Source: Halovivax gelatinilyticus
Lineage (GTDB): Archaea; Halobacteriota; Halobacteria; Halobacteriales; Natrialbaceae
DNA length: 64,000 nt
Direction: 5' to 3'
Assembly (NCBI RefSeq): GCF_024300625.1
Contig: NZ_CP101322.1
Span: 75,992 to 139,991 of the forward strand
The notes below the pieces were generated by a model that saw nothing but the letters and a program-made list of their open reading frames with translations, did no database searches and was not told where the DNA came from. The position numbers and the translations under genes are program-made. The number at the start of each line of letters is the position of its first letter. The stretch's first letter is position 1. Below are positions 45,241-54,826 of this stretch, piece after piece.

Positions 45241-46377
45241 TTACTCGAATACGGCCGTATCCGCATCGCTGGCCGGTGGCACGCGCACGGTCGGCTCGCC
45301 GCGTGCGAGTACCTCGTCCACCGAGTACGGACCGCCGCCAGTGATCAAGAGCACCGAGGCCAGTCCGTAGAGCCCGACGTGGGCGAGGACCGGATCGTCG
45401 GGTAGGGCAAAGAGCGTCACGGTGAAGACGACGAGGGCGGTGACGGCAACGCCCCGGGTGAACGCACCGGCCAGTAACGCGAGCCCGAGGGCGACCTCGG
45501 TCAAGCCGGCGCCCAGCACCCACAACGCCGGATCGACCGGGACGACGCCCGTCAGATCGTAGTGATCGACGACGGCCAGTGCGAGCCCGGGATCGAGGAG
45601 TTTCTGGGTCGCACCGAGGTAAACGAACGTCACGCCCAACCCGAGTCGGCAGATCGTCGGAAGGTACTGCGTGGCTGGGCGAGTTCGAGCCTGGAACGAG
45701 GCAGCTCGATCGGTGACGAATTCAAAGCGATTCACGATCGTTCCCGGCGTCGAACCGAGTCGTAACAGCACGTGATCTCCACTGGGACGACCGCCGCCTA
45801 CCGCCGCGAGCGCGATCATTCCTCCGACCAGTTCGAGCTGGAGTAAGAGTGTGGGATAGGCGATAACCCCGACGACGTAGACGCCCAGCGTGAGGAGTGC
45901 GACGAACCGCGTCCCTAGGCCGAACAAGAGCAAGAATCCGAGCGCAACCTGGAGTAACCGTACGTCGACTTCGACGGCGGGGCTCACGAAGTAACCGCCG
46001 AACCCCGCGCCGATAAGCGGGATTCCGAACGAGATACGCAGCAGCCAGGGAACGTAGCTTCGATACTCTCCCATCGCGACCCGAAACGAAAGGACGTCAA
46101 GCCGGAACGGCCTGAACGACAAAAACAGCGAAAGCGTCACCGCCAGTAGCGCACCGACGAGCAAGAGCGGCCCGATTACCCCGGGATCGGTTAGCGCGTC
46201 CCGGTAGAACGCGACGAGCGAGACGTCCTCACGATCGTCGACGACGTACTCCTCGTGGGCGCGAACGCCCGACACGGAGACGAACGACAGACCGAGGAAG
46301 ACGAGTATCGCTACCAAGGCGTACCGCCACCGTCCGATTCGTCTGCGTCGGCGCACCCCGTTCTCCGCGTTCGACAT
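45241..46377 (-). CDS. DoxX-like integral membrane protein
   Basis: 378 aa. An N-terminal signal-anchor (RYALVAILVFLGLSFVSVSG) precedes an extracellular acidic stretch, then two four-helix hydrophobic modules. The last has the DoxX pattern (CRLGLGVTFVYLGATQKLLDP, GLTEVALGLALLAGAFTRGVA). The first module resembles a second copy, so the protein may be a duplicated DoxX. Role in redox or envelope is inferred from family. It lies between rtcB and archease. Confidence 0.75.
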   Translation of the reverse strand: MSNAENGVRRRRRIGRWRYALVAILVFLGLSFVSVSGVRAHEEYVVDDREDVSLVAFYRDALTDPGVIGPLLLVGALLAVTLSLFLSFRPFRLDVLSFRVAMGEYRSYVPWLLRISFGIPLIGAGFGGYFVSPAVEVDVRLLQVALGFLLLFGLGTRFVALLTLGVYVVGVIAYPTLLLQLELVGGMIALAAVGGGRPSGDHVLLRLGSTPGTIVNRFEFVTDRAASFQARTRPATQYLPTICRLGLGVTFVYLGATQKLLDPGLALAVVDHYDLTGVVPVDPALWVLGAGLTEVALGLALLAGAFTRGVAVTALVVFTVTLFALPDDPVLAHVGLYGLASVLLITGGGPYSVDEVLARGEPTVRVPPASDADTAVFE

Positions 46378-46467
46378 AGCTCGACAACCACCAACGGGCG
46401 TAAAAACGCCGCGGCTCGCCCGAGAGTAGCCGTCGCCTACGCTCCAGTTACGATCCCGTGTGACGGC

Positions 46468-46887
46468 TCAAACATCGAAGACGACGTACGCGTCCCACCC
46501 GTCCTCGGTCGGTTCGAGGCGCATCTCCGCGTAGGTCACCGCCTTCACTTCGCGAGCCGTGATCGTATCGAGGGGAACCCCCCGGGCGGTCGCTTCGAGC
46601 GACCAAGGGTCGTCAGCAGATTCCGGCTGATCTAGTTCGACCGCGTTTTCGACCGGAAGCACGGCCCGGACGTCCCGCTCGTAGATGAGTTCGTCCAGGT
46701 AATCGAACAGGAGCGCCTCGCGCGATTCGGCCTCGACGGAGAGTCGAAACCGGTCGCCGACGTCGGCGATTTCGTCGCAACTCGCAGCGGCGAGCCCGTC
46801 CGCGAGGGCCTCGAAGACCTCCGCGAGTGTCCGTCCCGTCGCGGCAACCGCGACGTCGGCGGTGTGCTCGCGAAGTTCGTACGTCAT
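46468..46887 (-). CDS. archease (RtcB activator)
   Basis: 139-aa protein that helps RtcB turn over and broadens NTP use. Typical stretches: YELREHTADVAVAATGRTLAEVFE, LFDYLDELIYERDVRAVLP, and ITAREVKAVTYAEMRL. The conserved His/Asp cluster is present. ATG 46887 gives the family start; the upstream frame overlaps the GNAT promoter. Encoded near rtcB, though the DoxX gene separates them. Confidence 0.93.
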   Translation of the reverse strand: MTYELREHTADVAVAATGRTLAEVFEALADGLAAASCDEIADVGDRFRLSVEAESREALLFDYLDELIYERDVRAVLPVENAVELDQPESADDPWSLEATARGVPLDTITAREVKAVTYAEMRLEPTEDGWDAYVVFDV

Positions 46888-46962
46888 GTGGCGGTCTTTC
46901 CCGCCGACGACCGTATCTCCATCGGTGAAAGAGATGGCACGCTCGCGGGGAGTGCCGGTGGA

Positions 46963-46969
46963 ATTATAT
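46963..46969. promoter_or_regulatory. TATA box before the GNAT gene
   Basis: ATTATAT lies 25-31 nt before the GTG at 46994, consistent with a leaderless transcript and supporting that start. Confidence 0.45.
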
Positions 46970-46993
46970 TGGCGACGATGGTACTGATGAACA

Positions 46994-47479
46994 GTGAGCG
47001 TCAACGTCGACAGTCGGACCATCCCTGCAGGCAGCGACGAGTACGTAGAGGAGGCGTGGGACCTAAAGGAGACGATCCACGACTCCGAAGGAGTCCTCAA
47101 ACAGCGCTGGGACTTCTTCTCCGACGCCTACCGTCGCTCCGCGGTCCACTGCATCTTTCACGAACACGGCGAGTCAGAACTCGTCGGGTTCGTCACCGTC
47201 AGACGCGACGGCTACATCCTCTTTCTGGCGGTCGACCCGGACTGTCGCGGCCACGGAATCGGAAAGGAACTCATCGCGACGGTCGCCTCGAAACACCGGT
47301 CTGTCACGTGTCACGCGCGAACGACGAACGAGAACGCCCTCCAGTTCTACGAGCATCTCGGATTCGAAATCACGCGACGGATCGACAACTACTACGAAGA
47401 CGGCGGCGACGCGTACTACCTCAAACTGACCACCGACGTCGGTCTGACCGACCGCCTCTCCGATCTCGTCCGTCGGTAG
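46994..47479 (+). CDS. GNAT-family N-acetyltransferase
   Basis: 161-aa acetyl-CoA-dependent transferase: FLAVDPDCRGHGIGKELIATVAS carries the acetyl-CoA loop (R/Q-x-x-G-x-G/A), and ARTTNENALQFYEHLGFEIT the last conserved part. RimI-like in size, but the acceptor is unknown. A GTG start is supported by the TATA box. It precedes priS in the same direction with ~60 nt between. Confidence 0.9.
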   Translation: MSVNVDSRTIPAGSDEYVEEAWDLKETIHDSEGVLKQRWDFFSDAYRRSAVHCIFHEHGESELVGFVTVRRDGYILFLAVDPDCRGHGIGKELIATVASKHRSVTCHARTTNENALQFYEHLGFEITRRIDNYYEDGGDAYYLKLTTDVGLTDRLSDLVRR

Positions 47480-47541
47480 GTCGTCCCGACATCGATCGGC
47501 TCCAATACAGTTATACCGACTGGCCAGCGAGTAGCGGGCGA

Positions 47542-48717
47542 ATGGAAGAGCGAACGCGGGCGTACCTGCGGGGTCGGTTTCGCGATTACTACCGCAGAGC
47601 CGAGATCACCCCGCCGCCGGACGCCACGGATAGAGAGTGGGGGTACATCCCGTGGACCGACGGACCCGACACGCGGATGGTCCGACACCGATCGTTGCTC
47701 GATCTCGGCGATATCGAATCCTTCCTCGCGCGCGAGCGACCGCGCCACGTCTACTTCTCCGCGGGACGATACGACCTTCCCGGGGCCGGGTCGATGTCCG
47801 AAAAAGGGTGGCGAGACTCGGATCTCATCTTCGACCTCGACGCGGACCACCTGCCGGGCGTGACGCTCGGTGAGGACTCCTACGCCGAGATGCTCGCGAA
47901 GTGTAAGGACGCCCTCTACCGATTGCTCGACTTTCTCGACGACGACTTCGGATTCGACGACCTGGAGATCGTCTTCTCCGGCGGTCGCGGCTATCACGTC
48001 CACGTTCGCGACGAGCGCGTTCGCCACTTAGATCGCGAACATCGTCGCGAGATCGTCGACTACGTCCGCGGGATCGGCCTCGAATACGACGAGTTGATCG
48101 AGACGGAGACGGTCGCTGGTCTCGGTCGGAAGACGCCGACCGAGCGGCGGATGCTCACGACGAGCGGCGGCTGGGGCGAGCGGGTCCACGACCGCTTCGT
48201 CGACTACCTCGACGAACTGCTGGCGATGGACGAGGAGGCGGCACTCACAGAACTCCAGTCGTTCGACGGAATCGGCGAGGGGAAGGCCAAAGCCGCGCTG
48301 AACGCCGCGAAGAACAACCGCGAGGCGATCGAGGACGGAAACGTGACCGTCCACACGGCCGTCTCACAGCTCGCCGAGCGCTTCGTCGACCGAACCGTCG
48401 AAGCGGAGAACGCGCCGATCGACGAACCGGTGACCACTGATACGAACCGACTGATCCGGCTTCCGGGGAGCCTTCACGGTGGAAGCGCGCTCGCGGTCCG
48501 TCGAATCGATCGCGCGGATCTAGAGTCGTTCGAGCCGCTCGTCGACGCCGTCCCGGAGACGTTTACGGGCCACGACATTCGCGTCACCGTCTCGCGCGGC
48601 GGCGAGATCGAACTCGGTGGCGACACCTTTACGGTCACGGACGGTGACCAGTCACTACCGGAGTACGTGGCCCTGTTCCTCATGGCGCGGGGCCGCGCCG
48701 AGAAGGAAAAAGAGTGA
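47542..48717 (+). CDS. priS: DNA primase small (catalytic) subunit PriS
   Basis: 391-aa archaeo-eukaryotic primase subunit that makes RNA/DNA primers. The metal motif is IFDLDADHL, HVYFSAGRYDL precedes it, the later stretch VFSGGRGYHVHVRDERV is canonical, and TNRLIRLPGSLHGGSAL holds the nucleotide-binding residues. ATG 47542 gives the family start MEERTRAYLRGRFRDYY. It is followed by the GINS gene, a conserved archaeal pair linking primase to the helicase. Confidence 0.95.
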   Translation: MEERTRAYLRGRFRDYYRRAEITPPPDATDREWGYIPWTDGPDTRMVRHRSLLDLGDIESFLARERPRHVYFSAGRYDLPGAGSMSEKGWRDSDLIFDLDADHLPGVTLGEDSYAEMLAKCKDALYRLLDFLDDDFGFDDLEIVFSGGRGYHVHVRDERVRHLDREHRREIVDYVRGIGLEYDELIETETVAGLGRKTPTERRMLTTSGGWGERVHDRFVDYLDELLAMDEEAALTELQSFDGIGEGKAKAALNAAKNNREAIEDGNVTVHTAVSQLAERFVDRTVEAENAPIDEPVTTDTNRLIRLPGSLHGGSALAVRRIDRADLESFEPLVDAVPETFTGHDIRVTVSRGGEIELGGDTFTVTDGDQSLPEYVALFLMARGRAEKEKE

Positions 48718-48757
48718 CCGACGCTCGGGTACGAACGTCGGTCAGCCGAAACACACG

Positions 48758-49612
48758 ATGAATCTGGAGGAACTACGGTCGGTCCGAAACACGGAACGCC
48801 AGCGAGATAGCCTCCAGGAACTGCGCCCCTCGTTCTATCAGGAAGTCGGCGAGTATATCGGGAACCTAGAGGACGAGCGCGACCGGTTGGCAGCCGAGAG
48901 TGCCAACCCGTTCTCCGAACCCGAGGTGAGTCGGCTCACCGACGAGATAGAGACCGCCAAAGACGTCGCCGAAGCGGTCTACGAGCGCCGGATGGGAAAA
49001 CTCGTCAAGCAGGCGAGCCTCGCAGCCGCGGGTCTGAGCGCCGACGCGGAAGGGCTCACGGAAGAAGAGCAAGCGTTGTTCGCCGACCTCGTCGAACGCA
49101 TCGAGTCGAACAAAGCCGAGGTCCTCGCCGTCGTCGACGGCGCCGATTCGACCGAACCGGGCGCCGATACAATGGAATCTGCGACGCCTCCACCGCCGCC
49201 CGACGAGCCGGTCAATGAGACCGCTCCCCCTCCGGACGAGAGTGGCGTCTCTATCGCCGACGCGATGGGGAGCGACGTGATCGAGGCGGACGGGTCGGTT
49301 CGCGACGAGGATCGGTCGGGATCGGACGCGGCGAACGTCGAGGGAGATGGCCCGAGAGACGACGAAACGCCACCGCCACCTCCCGAGGAGCGAAGCCAAT
49401 CCGAGCGTGACCCAGCACAATCTGAGCCGAACGGATCGAAACGTGAGAGCGACGACATCGACCGCGTAACCGTCCAGATCACGACCGACGTCGGCTCGAT
49501 CCTGGGCGTCGACGACCGCGAGTACACCCTCGCGAGTGACGACGTCGTCACCCTGCCCGAAGCAAACGCGGACCCGCTGATCGAGCGCGACGCCGCGAAG
49601 CCGCTAGAGTAA
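48758..49612 (+). CDS. GINS complex subunit (Gins51-type)
   Basis: 284-aa component of the CMG-like replicative helicase. The N-terminal helical domain (LEELRSVRNTERQRDSLQELR, YQEVGEYIGNLEDERDRL) and the small C-terminal beta domain (RVTVQITTDVGSILGVDDREYTLA) are in the Gins51 order. Between them is a ~110-residue Pro/Asp/Glu-rich linker, much longer than usual, with repeated TPPPPPDE stretches. Directly after priS. Confidence 0.88.
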   Translation: MNLEELRSVRNTERQRDSLQELRPSFYQEVGEYIGNLEDERDRLAAESANPFSEPEVSRLTDEIETAKDVAEAVYERRMGKLVKQASLAAAGLSADAEGLTEEEQALFADLVERIESNKAEVLAVVDGADSTEPGADTMESATPPPPPDEPVNETAPPPDESGVSIADAMGSDVIEADGSVRDEDRSGSDAANVEGDGPRDDETPPPPPEERSQSERDPAQSEPNGSKRESDDIDRVTVQITTDVGSILGVDDREYTLASDDVVTLPEANADPLIERDAAKPLE

Positions 49613-49679
49613 GTCGATTTTCCGGGCTGGTAGACGAAAGATCGACAGTACTACGGTGGTCTCGACCCGCCTCTCAGCT

Positions 49680-50138
49680 ATGCTCGAACCTGGAGACGAC
49701 GCACCAGCATTCGAACTGTCGAATCAACACGGCGAAACGGTCTCGCTTTCGGAGTTTTCCGGCCAGCCGGTCGTCGTCTACTTCTACCCACGAGCGAACA
49801 CGGAAGGCTGTACTGTCCAGGCGTGTGAGTTCCGTGACGCCAGTTCCGATCTCGACCGGCTGGACGCCGAAGTCGTCGGAATCAGCGACGACCCGGTCGA
49901 AGACCTCGCGTCGTTCGCCGAGGACTACGACCTCGAGTTCCACCTCCTCTCCGACGAGGACGGGTCGGTCTCCGCCGCGTATGACTCCTACGGCGAAAAG
50001 CAAATGTTCGGCAACACGTTCGACGGCGTGTTTCGGAACACCTACGTCGTCGACGAGGACGGGACGATCGCGGCCGTCTTCGAGGGCGTCACTCCCGAGG
50101 GACACGCAGACGAGGTCCTAGCGGCCCTGAAGCGCTAA
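49680..50138 (+). CDS. bcp: peroxiredoxin (BCP/PrxQ type)
   Basis: 152-aa thiol peroxidase. The peroxidatic Cys is C44 and the resolving Cys C49 in ANTEGCTVQACEFRD, the alpha-2 spacing of BCP enzymes. DDAPAFELSNQHGETVSL and TYVVDEDGTIAAVFEGV are also typical. ATG 49680 gives the family start; an upstream GTG adds only eight residues. It probably detoxifies peroxides with thioredoxin. Confidence 0.94.
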   Translation: MLEPGDDAPAFELSNQHGETVSLSEFSGQPVVVYFYPRANTEGCTVQACEFRDASSDLDRLDAEVVGISDDPVEDLASFAEDYDLEFHLLSDEDGSVSAAYDSYGEKQMFGNTFDGVFRNTYVVDEDGTIAAVFEGVTPEGHADEVLAALKR

Positions 50139-50193
50139 GCGGTCGAACCCTCGAGGGGTTGCGAAAGGAGAAAAGCGGACGGTAAGCCGGTCC

Positions 50194-52455
50194 TTACTGG
50201 AACGTTCGGCCGAGCTGATCTTTCTCCTTGGCCGGTTCGGCGCGCTTGAACTGTTCTTCGATCTCCTCGTACCGTTCGCGGGTTTCGGGCGTCACGCTCG
50301 GCGAGACCTCCTCTAGGGCACGTTCGAAGTGTTCTTTCGAGATACGGACGTTCCCGAGGGTGTCGGTCATGTCCTCCGGGTCGACCGAGTTGATGAACTC
50401 GCGCGTCGCTTCCATCGACGCTTCCCGACAGACCGCCTCGATGTCCGCGCCGACGTATCCCTCGGTTTCGGCGGCGAGCCAATCGAGATCGATCGCGTCC
50501 GCGAGCGGTTTCGAGGCCGTGTGGACATCGAAGATCTTCCGACGTCCCGCTTCGTCCGGCACGGGGACGTGGACGTGTCGGTCGAGACGGCCGGGTCTGA
50601 GTAGCGCCGGATCGATGAGGTCCGGCCGGTTCGTCGTCGCGATCACGACGACGTCTTCCAGTTCTTCTAAGCCGTCCAGTTCGGTCAGTAGCTGACTGAC
50701 CATCCGCTCGCCGACACCCGAATCGCCGGTCCGCTGTCCGCGTTCGGTCGCGATCGAGTCGATCTCGTCGAAGAAGATCACGGTCGGCGCGTTAGAGCGC
50801 GCCTTCTCGAAGACCTCCCTGATCCCCTTCTCCGACTCGCCGACGAATTTGTTGAGCAGTTCCGGCCCCTTGATCGAGATGAAGTTCGACTGGGACTCGT
50901 TGGCAACGGCCTTCGCGAGCAGGGTCTTTCCGGTACCGGGCGGTCCGTACATGAGGACGCCCTTCGGCGCATCCATGTCCATCTGCGCGTAGACCGCCGG
51001 GTAGTCGAGTGGCCACTGGATGGTCTCGCGGAGGCGCTCTTTCGTCTCCTCCAGACCACCGACGTCAGACCAGGTGACGTCCGGCACCTCGACGAATACC
51101 TCGCGCAGCGCCGAGGGCTGAATTCCTTTGAGCGCCTCCTTGAAGTCGGCCTCCGTCACGCGAAGTGACTCAAGGACGTCGGCGTCGATCTCCTCGGACT
51201 CCAGATCGAGTTCGGGGCGTATGCGCCGGAGTGCGTTCATCGCCGCCTCGCGCGCCAGCGTCGCGAGGTCGGCACCGACGAATCCGTGCGTGTTCTCCGC
51301 GTACTGATCCAGATCGATCGAGTCGGTGAGCGGCATGCCGCGCGTGTGGACCTGGAGGATTTCGGTCCGACCGTCCTTGTCCGGGACGCCGATCTCGATC
51401 TCGCGATCGAAGCGCCCGCCGCGACGCAGTGCCGGGTCGATCGAATCGACACGGTTCGTCGCCGCGATCACCGTGACTCGCCCGCGCTCTTCGAGTCCGT
51501 CCATCAGCGACAGCAACTGGGCGACGACCCGTCGTTCGACGTCGCCGCTCGTCTCCTCACGCTTCGAGGCGATCGAGTCGATCTCGTCGATGAAGACGAT
51601 CGCCGGCGCGTTCTCCTCGGCTTCTTCGAACACCTCGCGTAGTTGCTCTTCGGACTCGCCGTAGTACTTCGACATGATCTCCGGGCCGGAAATCGTCTCG
51701 AAGTGGGCGTCGATCTCGTTCGCGACGGCCTTCGCCATCAGAGTCTTACCCGTCCCGGGCGGGCCGTGCAACAAGACGCCCTTCGGCGGCTCGATTCCGA
51801 GTTGCTGGAACAGCTCGGGGTGGCGCATCGGCAGTTCGATCATCTCTCGCACCTGGTCGAGTTCGTCTTCCAGGCCGCCGATGTCCTCGTACGTGACGTT
51901 CGGAACGCCCTCGGGCGCCTCTCCGCGCGAGCGGATCTGTTCGGCCGGCGTCTCCGAGATCTCGATCGCCGTCGAGTCGGTGATGACGACCGTTCCCGAT
52001 GGAGACGTCTGGGCGATCTTCAACGGCACCGACTGTCCGGAGCCCGCCATCGGACCGAACGAGAGCGAGAACGGAACCGTCTGTCCTTCGGTCACGGCCT
52101 GACCGCTCAATTTATCTCGAACGAGCGGGCCGATATCCCCTCGAATTCGGAGGTTCTGCGGGAGCGCGACCGTGATCGACGTCGCCGGATTCACGTCGGC
52201 CGACTCCACCTCGATCCGGTCGTCGATCCCGACGCCGGCTTCCTGTCTGAGTCGACCATCGATACGCACGACGGCCTTTCCTTCGTCCTCGGGGTAGCCC
52301 GGCCAGACGCGAGCGACCGAACGACCCTCCCCGCGCCCTTTGAGGAGGATGTAATCGCCGTTTTCCAGCCCGAGTTCGCGCATCGACGAGCGGTCGATCG
52401 CTGCGAGCCCTCGACCGGCGTCTTTCTGTTTGAGCGGTTTGACGGTGAGCTTCAT
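50194..52455 (-). CDS. cdc48: AAA+ ATPase CDC48/VAT
   Basis: 753-aa double-AAA ATPase that unfolds and extracts proteins, often feeding the proteasome. The N-terminal CDC48-N barrel (residues ~1-180) precedes D1 with Walker [14 protein letters not shown] and Walker [12 protein letters not shown], and D2 with [13 protein letters not shown] and [11 protein letters not shown]. Arg fingers follow in both. Its start overlaps the stop of the small Hsp20-like gene by 4 nt, so the two are co-expressed. Confidence 0.97.
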   Translation of the reverse strand: MKLTVKPLKQKDAGRGLAAIDRSSMRELGLENGDYILLKGRGEGRSVARVWPGYPEDEGKAVVRIDGRLRQEAGVGIDDRIEVESADVNPATSITVALPQNLRIRGDIGPLVRDKLSGQAVTEGQTVPFSLSFGPMAGSGQSVPLKIAQTSPSGTVVITDSTAIEISETPAEQIRSRGEAPEGVPNVTYEDIGGLEDELDQVREMIELPMRHPELFQQLGIEPPKGVLLHGPPGTGKTLMAKAVANEIDAHFETISGPEIMSKYYGESEEQLREVFEEAEENAPAIVFIDEIDSIASKREETSGDVERRVVAQLLSLMDGLEERGRVTVIAATNRVDSIDPALRRGGRFDREIEIGVPDKDGRTEILQVHTRGMPLTDSIDLDQYAENTHGFVGADLATLAREAAMNALRRIRPELDLESEEIDADVLESLRVTEADFKEALKGIQPSALREVFVEVPDVTWSDVGGLEETKERLRETIQWPLDYPAVYAQMDMDAPKGVLMYGPPGTGKTLLAKAVANESQSNFISIKGPELLNKFVGESEKGIREVFEKARSNAPTVIFFDEIDSIATERGQRTGDSGVGERMVSQLLTELDGLEELEDVVVIATTNRPDLIDPALLRPGRLDRHVHVPVPDEAGRRKIFDVHTASKPLADAIDLDWLAAETEGYVGADIEAVCREASMEATREFINSVDPEDMTDTLGNVRISKEHFERALEEVSPSVTPETRERYEEIEEQFKRAEPAKEKDQLGRTFQ

Positions 52456-52700
52456 CGGTTGGCCTCCACTTCGATGCTGAGCACGCCGTTTTTGATAAAC
52501 GTGTGCGCATCGTTCGCCCCGTCTGGCAGGTCAATCTCGAACTGACGGTCGTCGAAGACGACGATCGCCGTCCCGTCGACGACGTCGACGGCCGGGTCGT
52601 CGCTCAGACCGGACAGATCGACGGCGACGACGGATTCACCATCGTACTCGTACGTCCGAACCATCGGCGTAGCGCCGACGGTATGCGTTGTAGCAGTCAT
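52452..52700 (-). CDS. Hsp20-like small protein (DUF7127-type) preceding cdc48
   Basis: 82-aa beta-rich protein: [35 protein letters not shown], ending GVLSIEVEA, similar to the core of the alpha-crystallin fold. In haloarchaea this kind of gene commonly precedes cdc48 and may act as substrate-holding partner. Start uncertain: M1 or MVRTYEY (52664). Confidence 0.75.
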   Translation of the reverse strand: MTATTHTVGATPMVRTYEYDGESVVAVDLSGLSDDPAVDVVDGTAIVVFDDRQFEIDLPDGANDAHTFIKNGVLSIEVEANR

Positions 52701-52706
52701 GTTTTA

Positions 52707-52738
52707 CTAACCATAGGTTAGCCCTTCAGATATATAAA
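52707..52738 (-). promoter_or_regulatory. cdc48-operon promoter with start-site palindrome
   Basis: On the minus strand TTTATAT (52732-52738) is the TATA box. CTAACC-ATA-GGTTAG (52707-52721) is a perfect palindrome at the expected transcription start, just before ATG 52700. The layout suggests a regulator, perhaps heat-shock-linked, that blocks initiation. Confidence 0.5.
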
Positions 52739-52820
52739 TGTATCGTAAGGATCTGCCCGCACCCCCTCGATTATCGTCGAGTACGCTGATTGCGGTTCAC
52801 GGTGACACTCACGGGGAGAC

Positions 52821-52826
52821 TTATAC
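52821..52826 (+). promoter_or_regulatory. TATA box of the alpha/beta hydrolase gene
   Basis: TTATAC is 23-28 nt upstream of ATG 52849 and supports that ATG as a leaderless start. Confidence 0.5.
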
Positions 52827-52848
52827 GAGCGATCGTTCAATATATCCC

Positions 52849-53622
52849 ATGGAGACGGTGAGCCACCACGGCAGGGTAACGGCCTACCGCCGCGTCAACC
52901 GCGAAGCCGGCCCGGGTTGTTGTTTCGTGCACGGAAGCGGCGGTACCGGCCGCGTCTGGAACGGGCAATTGAAACTGGCCGGTCGAACCCCCCTGTCGAT
53001 GGTCGACCTGAGCGGACACGGAGAATCGGAAGACGTCGACGCCGATCCCGGCTACCAGACGCTCTCGGCCTACGCTGACGACGTCCTGGCCGTTCGAGAC
53101 CGAACCGACGATCGGATTCTGGTCGGTACGTCGCTCGGTGCGGCCGTCGTCTTGCACCTGTGTATCGACCGGAACGTGGACGTCGACGGGATCGTTCTCA
53201 CCGGCGCCGGCGCCAGACTCGGCGTACTCGACGACCTGCTCACCTGGCTCGAACGCGACTTCGATCGCGCCATCGAGTTTCTCCACGAACCCGGCCGCTT
53301 TCTCCGGACCGAGGATCCAGACGTCGTCTCACGCTCGAAATCGACGCTCGTCGAAACCGGACGGACGGTCACCCAACGGGACTTTCTGACGTGTCACGAG
53401 TTCGACGTCCGCGAGCAACTCGACGCGGTCGACGTCCCGGCACTCGTCGTCTACGGAAGCGACGACCGGCTGACGCCACCGTGGTACCACCAGCATCTCG
53501 CCGAGATGATTCCCGAATCGACGCTCGTCGAGATAGAAGACGCCGCTCACCTGGCGATGATCGACCGCCCCGACGCGTTCAACAGCGTGTTGGCGGAATT
53601 CATCGACTCGATCGGCGACTGA
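52849..53622 (+). CDS. alpha/beta hydrolase
   Basis: 257-aa hydrolase. The oxyanion loop is FVHGSGGTGRVW, the nucleophile Ser lies in LVGTSLGAAV (G-x-S-x-G), the acid is in VYGSDDRLTP, and the final His in EDAAHLAMIDRP. The lid region is acidic. Substrate unknown; an esterase or lipase-like role is usual. The start is set by the TATA box at 52821. Confidence 0.9.
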   Translation: METVSHHGRVTAYRRVNREAGPGCCFVHGSGGTGRVWNGQLKLAGRTPLSMVDLSGHGESEDVDADPGYQTLSAYADDVLAVRDRTDDRILVGTSLGAAVVLHLCIDRNVDVDGIVLTGAGARLGVLDDLLTWLERDFDRAIEFLHEPGRFLRTEDPDVVSRSKSTLVETGRTVTQRDFLTCHEFDVREQLDAVDVPALVVYGSDDRLTPPWYHQHLAEMIPESTLVEIEDAAHLAMIDRPDAFNSVLAEFIDSIGD

Positions 53623-53655
53623 CGGCAATCGCTCTACGGCTCACAGCAACGGTTC

Positions 53656-54468
53656 TTAGTACAACTCGTCCAGATCGGGTTCGACGTGGCCGTGTTCGTC
53701 GGCCGGAAACTCGCGCGATTCGACGGCCTCGACGTAGTCGGAGACGGCCGATTGCATCGCTGTGCGGACGTCGCCGAACTGCTTCGAGAAGGACGGAGAC
53801 CACTCGCTCAATCCGACCGCGTCGTGAAAGACGAGCACCTGTCCGTCACAGTCGGGACCGGCGCCGATTCCGATCGTCGGTAGCTCGACGGCCTCGGTCA
53901 CTTCGGCCGCCAGATTCGACGGCACGTGTTCTAGGACGAGCGAGAACGCGCCCGCGTCGCCGTGCGCTCGCGCGAGTTCGAGGATCCGTTCGGCACCGTC
54001 ACGGTCCGTTCCCTGCCGTGGGTAACCGCCGTACTGGTTGACGTGCTGGGGCGTCAGCCCGAGGTGGGCCATCACCGGAATGCCGAGTTCGACCATCCGT
54101 CGGGTCAGTTCGATCGTGTGCGGCCCACACTCTAACTTGACGGCGTCGGCCCCGGCCTCTTTGAGCAGCTCACCGGCGTTTTCGATCGCCGCGGCCTCGT
54201 CGGTTCCGTACGAGAGAAACGGCATGTCCGCCACCACCAGCGCGTTCTCCGTTCCGCGGACGACCGCACCAGTGTGGTGGGCCACCTGCTCGAACGTGAC
54301 GGGTACCGTCGTCTCGTATCCGAGGACCGCGTTTCCTACGCTGTCCCCGACGAGAATGACGTCGACGCCCGCCTCGTCGACGATCGACGCCGTCGGCGCG
54401 TCGTAGGCGGTCAACATTGTAATCGGTTCGTCGCCGGCTTTCGCCCGCACGTCTCGGACGCTCACCAT
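53656..54468 (-). CDS. panB: 3-methyl-2-oxobutanoate hydroxymethyltransferase
   Basis: 270-aa (beta/alpha)8 enzyme of pantothenate/CoA synthesis, adding a hydroxymethyl group from methylene-tetrahydropterin. It has the family start VRDVRAKAGDEPITMLTAYDA, the Mg ligand loop VGDSVGN, VMAHLGLTPQHVNQYGGY, and the C-terminal GAGPDCDGQVLVFHDAVGL. A single gene between convergent neighbours. Confidence 0.95.
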   Translation of the reverse strand: MVSVRDVRAKAGDEPITMLTAYDAPTASIVDEAGVDVILVGDSVGNAVLGYETTVPVTFEQVAHHTGAVVRGTENALVVADMPFLSYGTDEAAAIENAGELLKEAGADAVKLECGPHTIELTRRMVELGIPVMAHLGLTPQHVNQYGGYPRQGTDRDGAERILELARAHGDAGAFSLVLEHVPSNLAAEVTEAVELPTIGIGAGPDCDGQVLVFHDAVGLSEWSPSFSKQFGDVRTAMQSAVSDYVEAVESREFPADEHGHVEPDLDELY

Positions 54469-54545
54469 GCGTAGACGTACGATCCGAAGGGGTAAACTCC
54501 ATTGATTGGCGCACCGACCGCCGGAACCGACGGGACGGCGAGTTT

Positions 54546-54815
54546 ATGAGGGGTGAGAAACGAGCAACCACCGTGCCAGAACCAGTCGAGACGACGTCGC
54601 CGGAGGGCGTAGACTACGCCTGGGTGATGCAGGTCACCTTCGTCCTCACGATCGTCGTCGGCGCGCCGATCGTCGCCCTCCTCTCGATTCCCGCAGAGCT
54701 ACCCAGCTGGGGCGACCGCGTCGAGTTCGCCATCCGCGTCGGCGCCGTCGTCTGGCTGGTGACCGCGGTAGCGGTCTTCACCTACGCGAAGCGTGCGGAA
54801 CGAGAAGAACAGTGA
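54546..54815 (+). CDS. small two-helix membrane protein (DUF5822-like)
   Basis: 89 aa (80 if the GTG at 54573 is used, giving VPEPVETTSPEGVDYAW). Two transmembrane helices (VMQVTFVLTIVVGAPIVALLSIP and VEFAIRVGAVVWLVTAVAVF) are joined by a short loop, and the basic tail is cytoplasmic. I associate the pattern with DUF5822. No function known. Divergent from panB. Confidence 0.7.
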   Translation: MRGEKRATTVPEPVETTSPEGVDYAWVMQVTFVLTIVVGAPIVALLSIPAELPSWGDRVEFAIRVGAVVWLVTAVAVFTYAKRAEREEQ

Positions 54816-54826
54816 CACGACCGACG

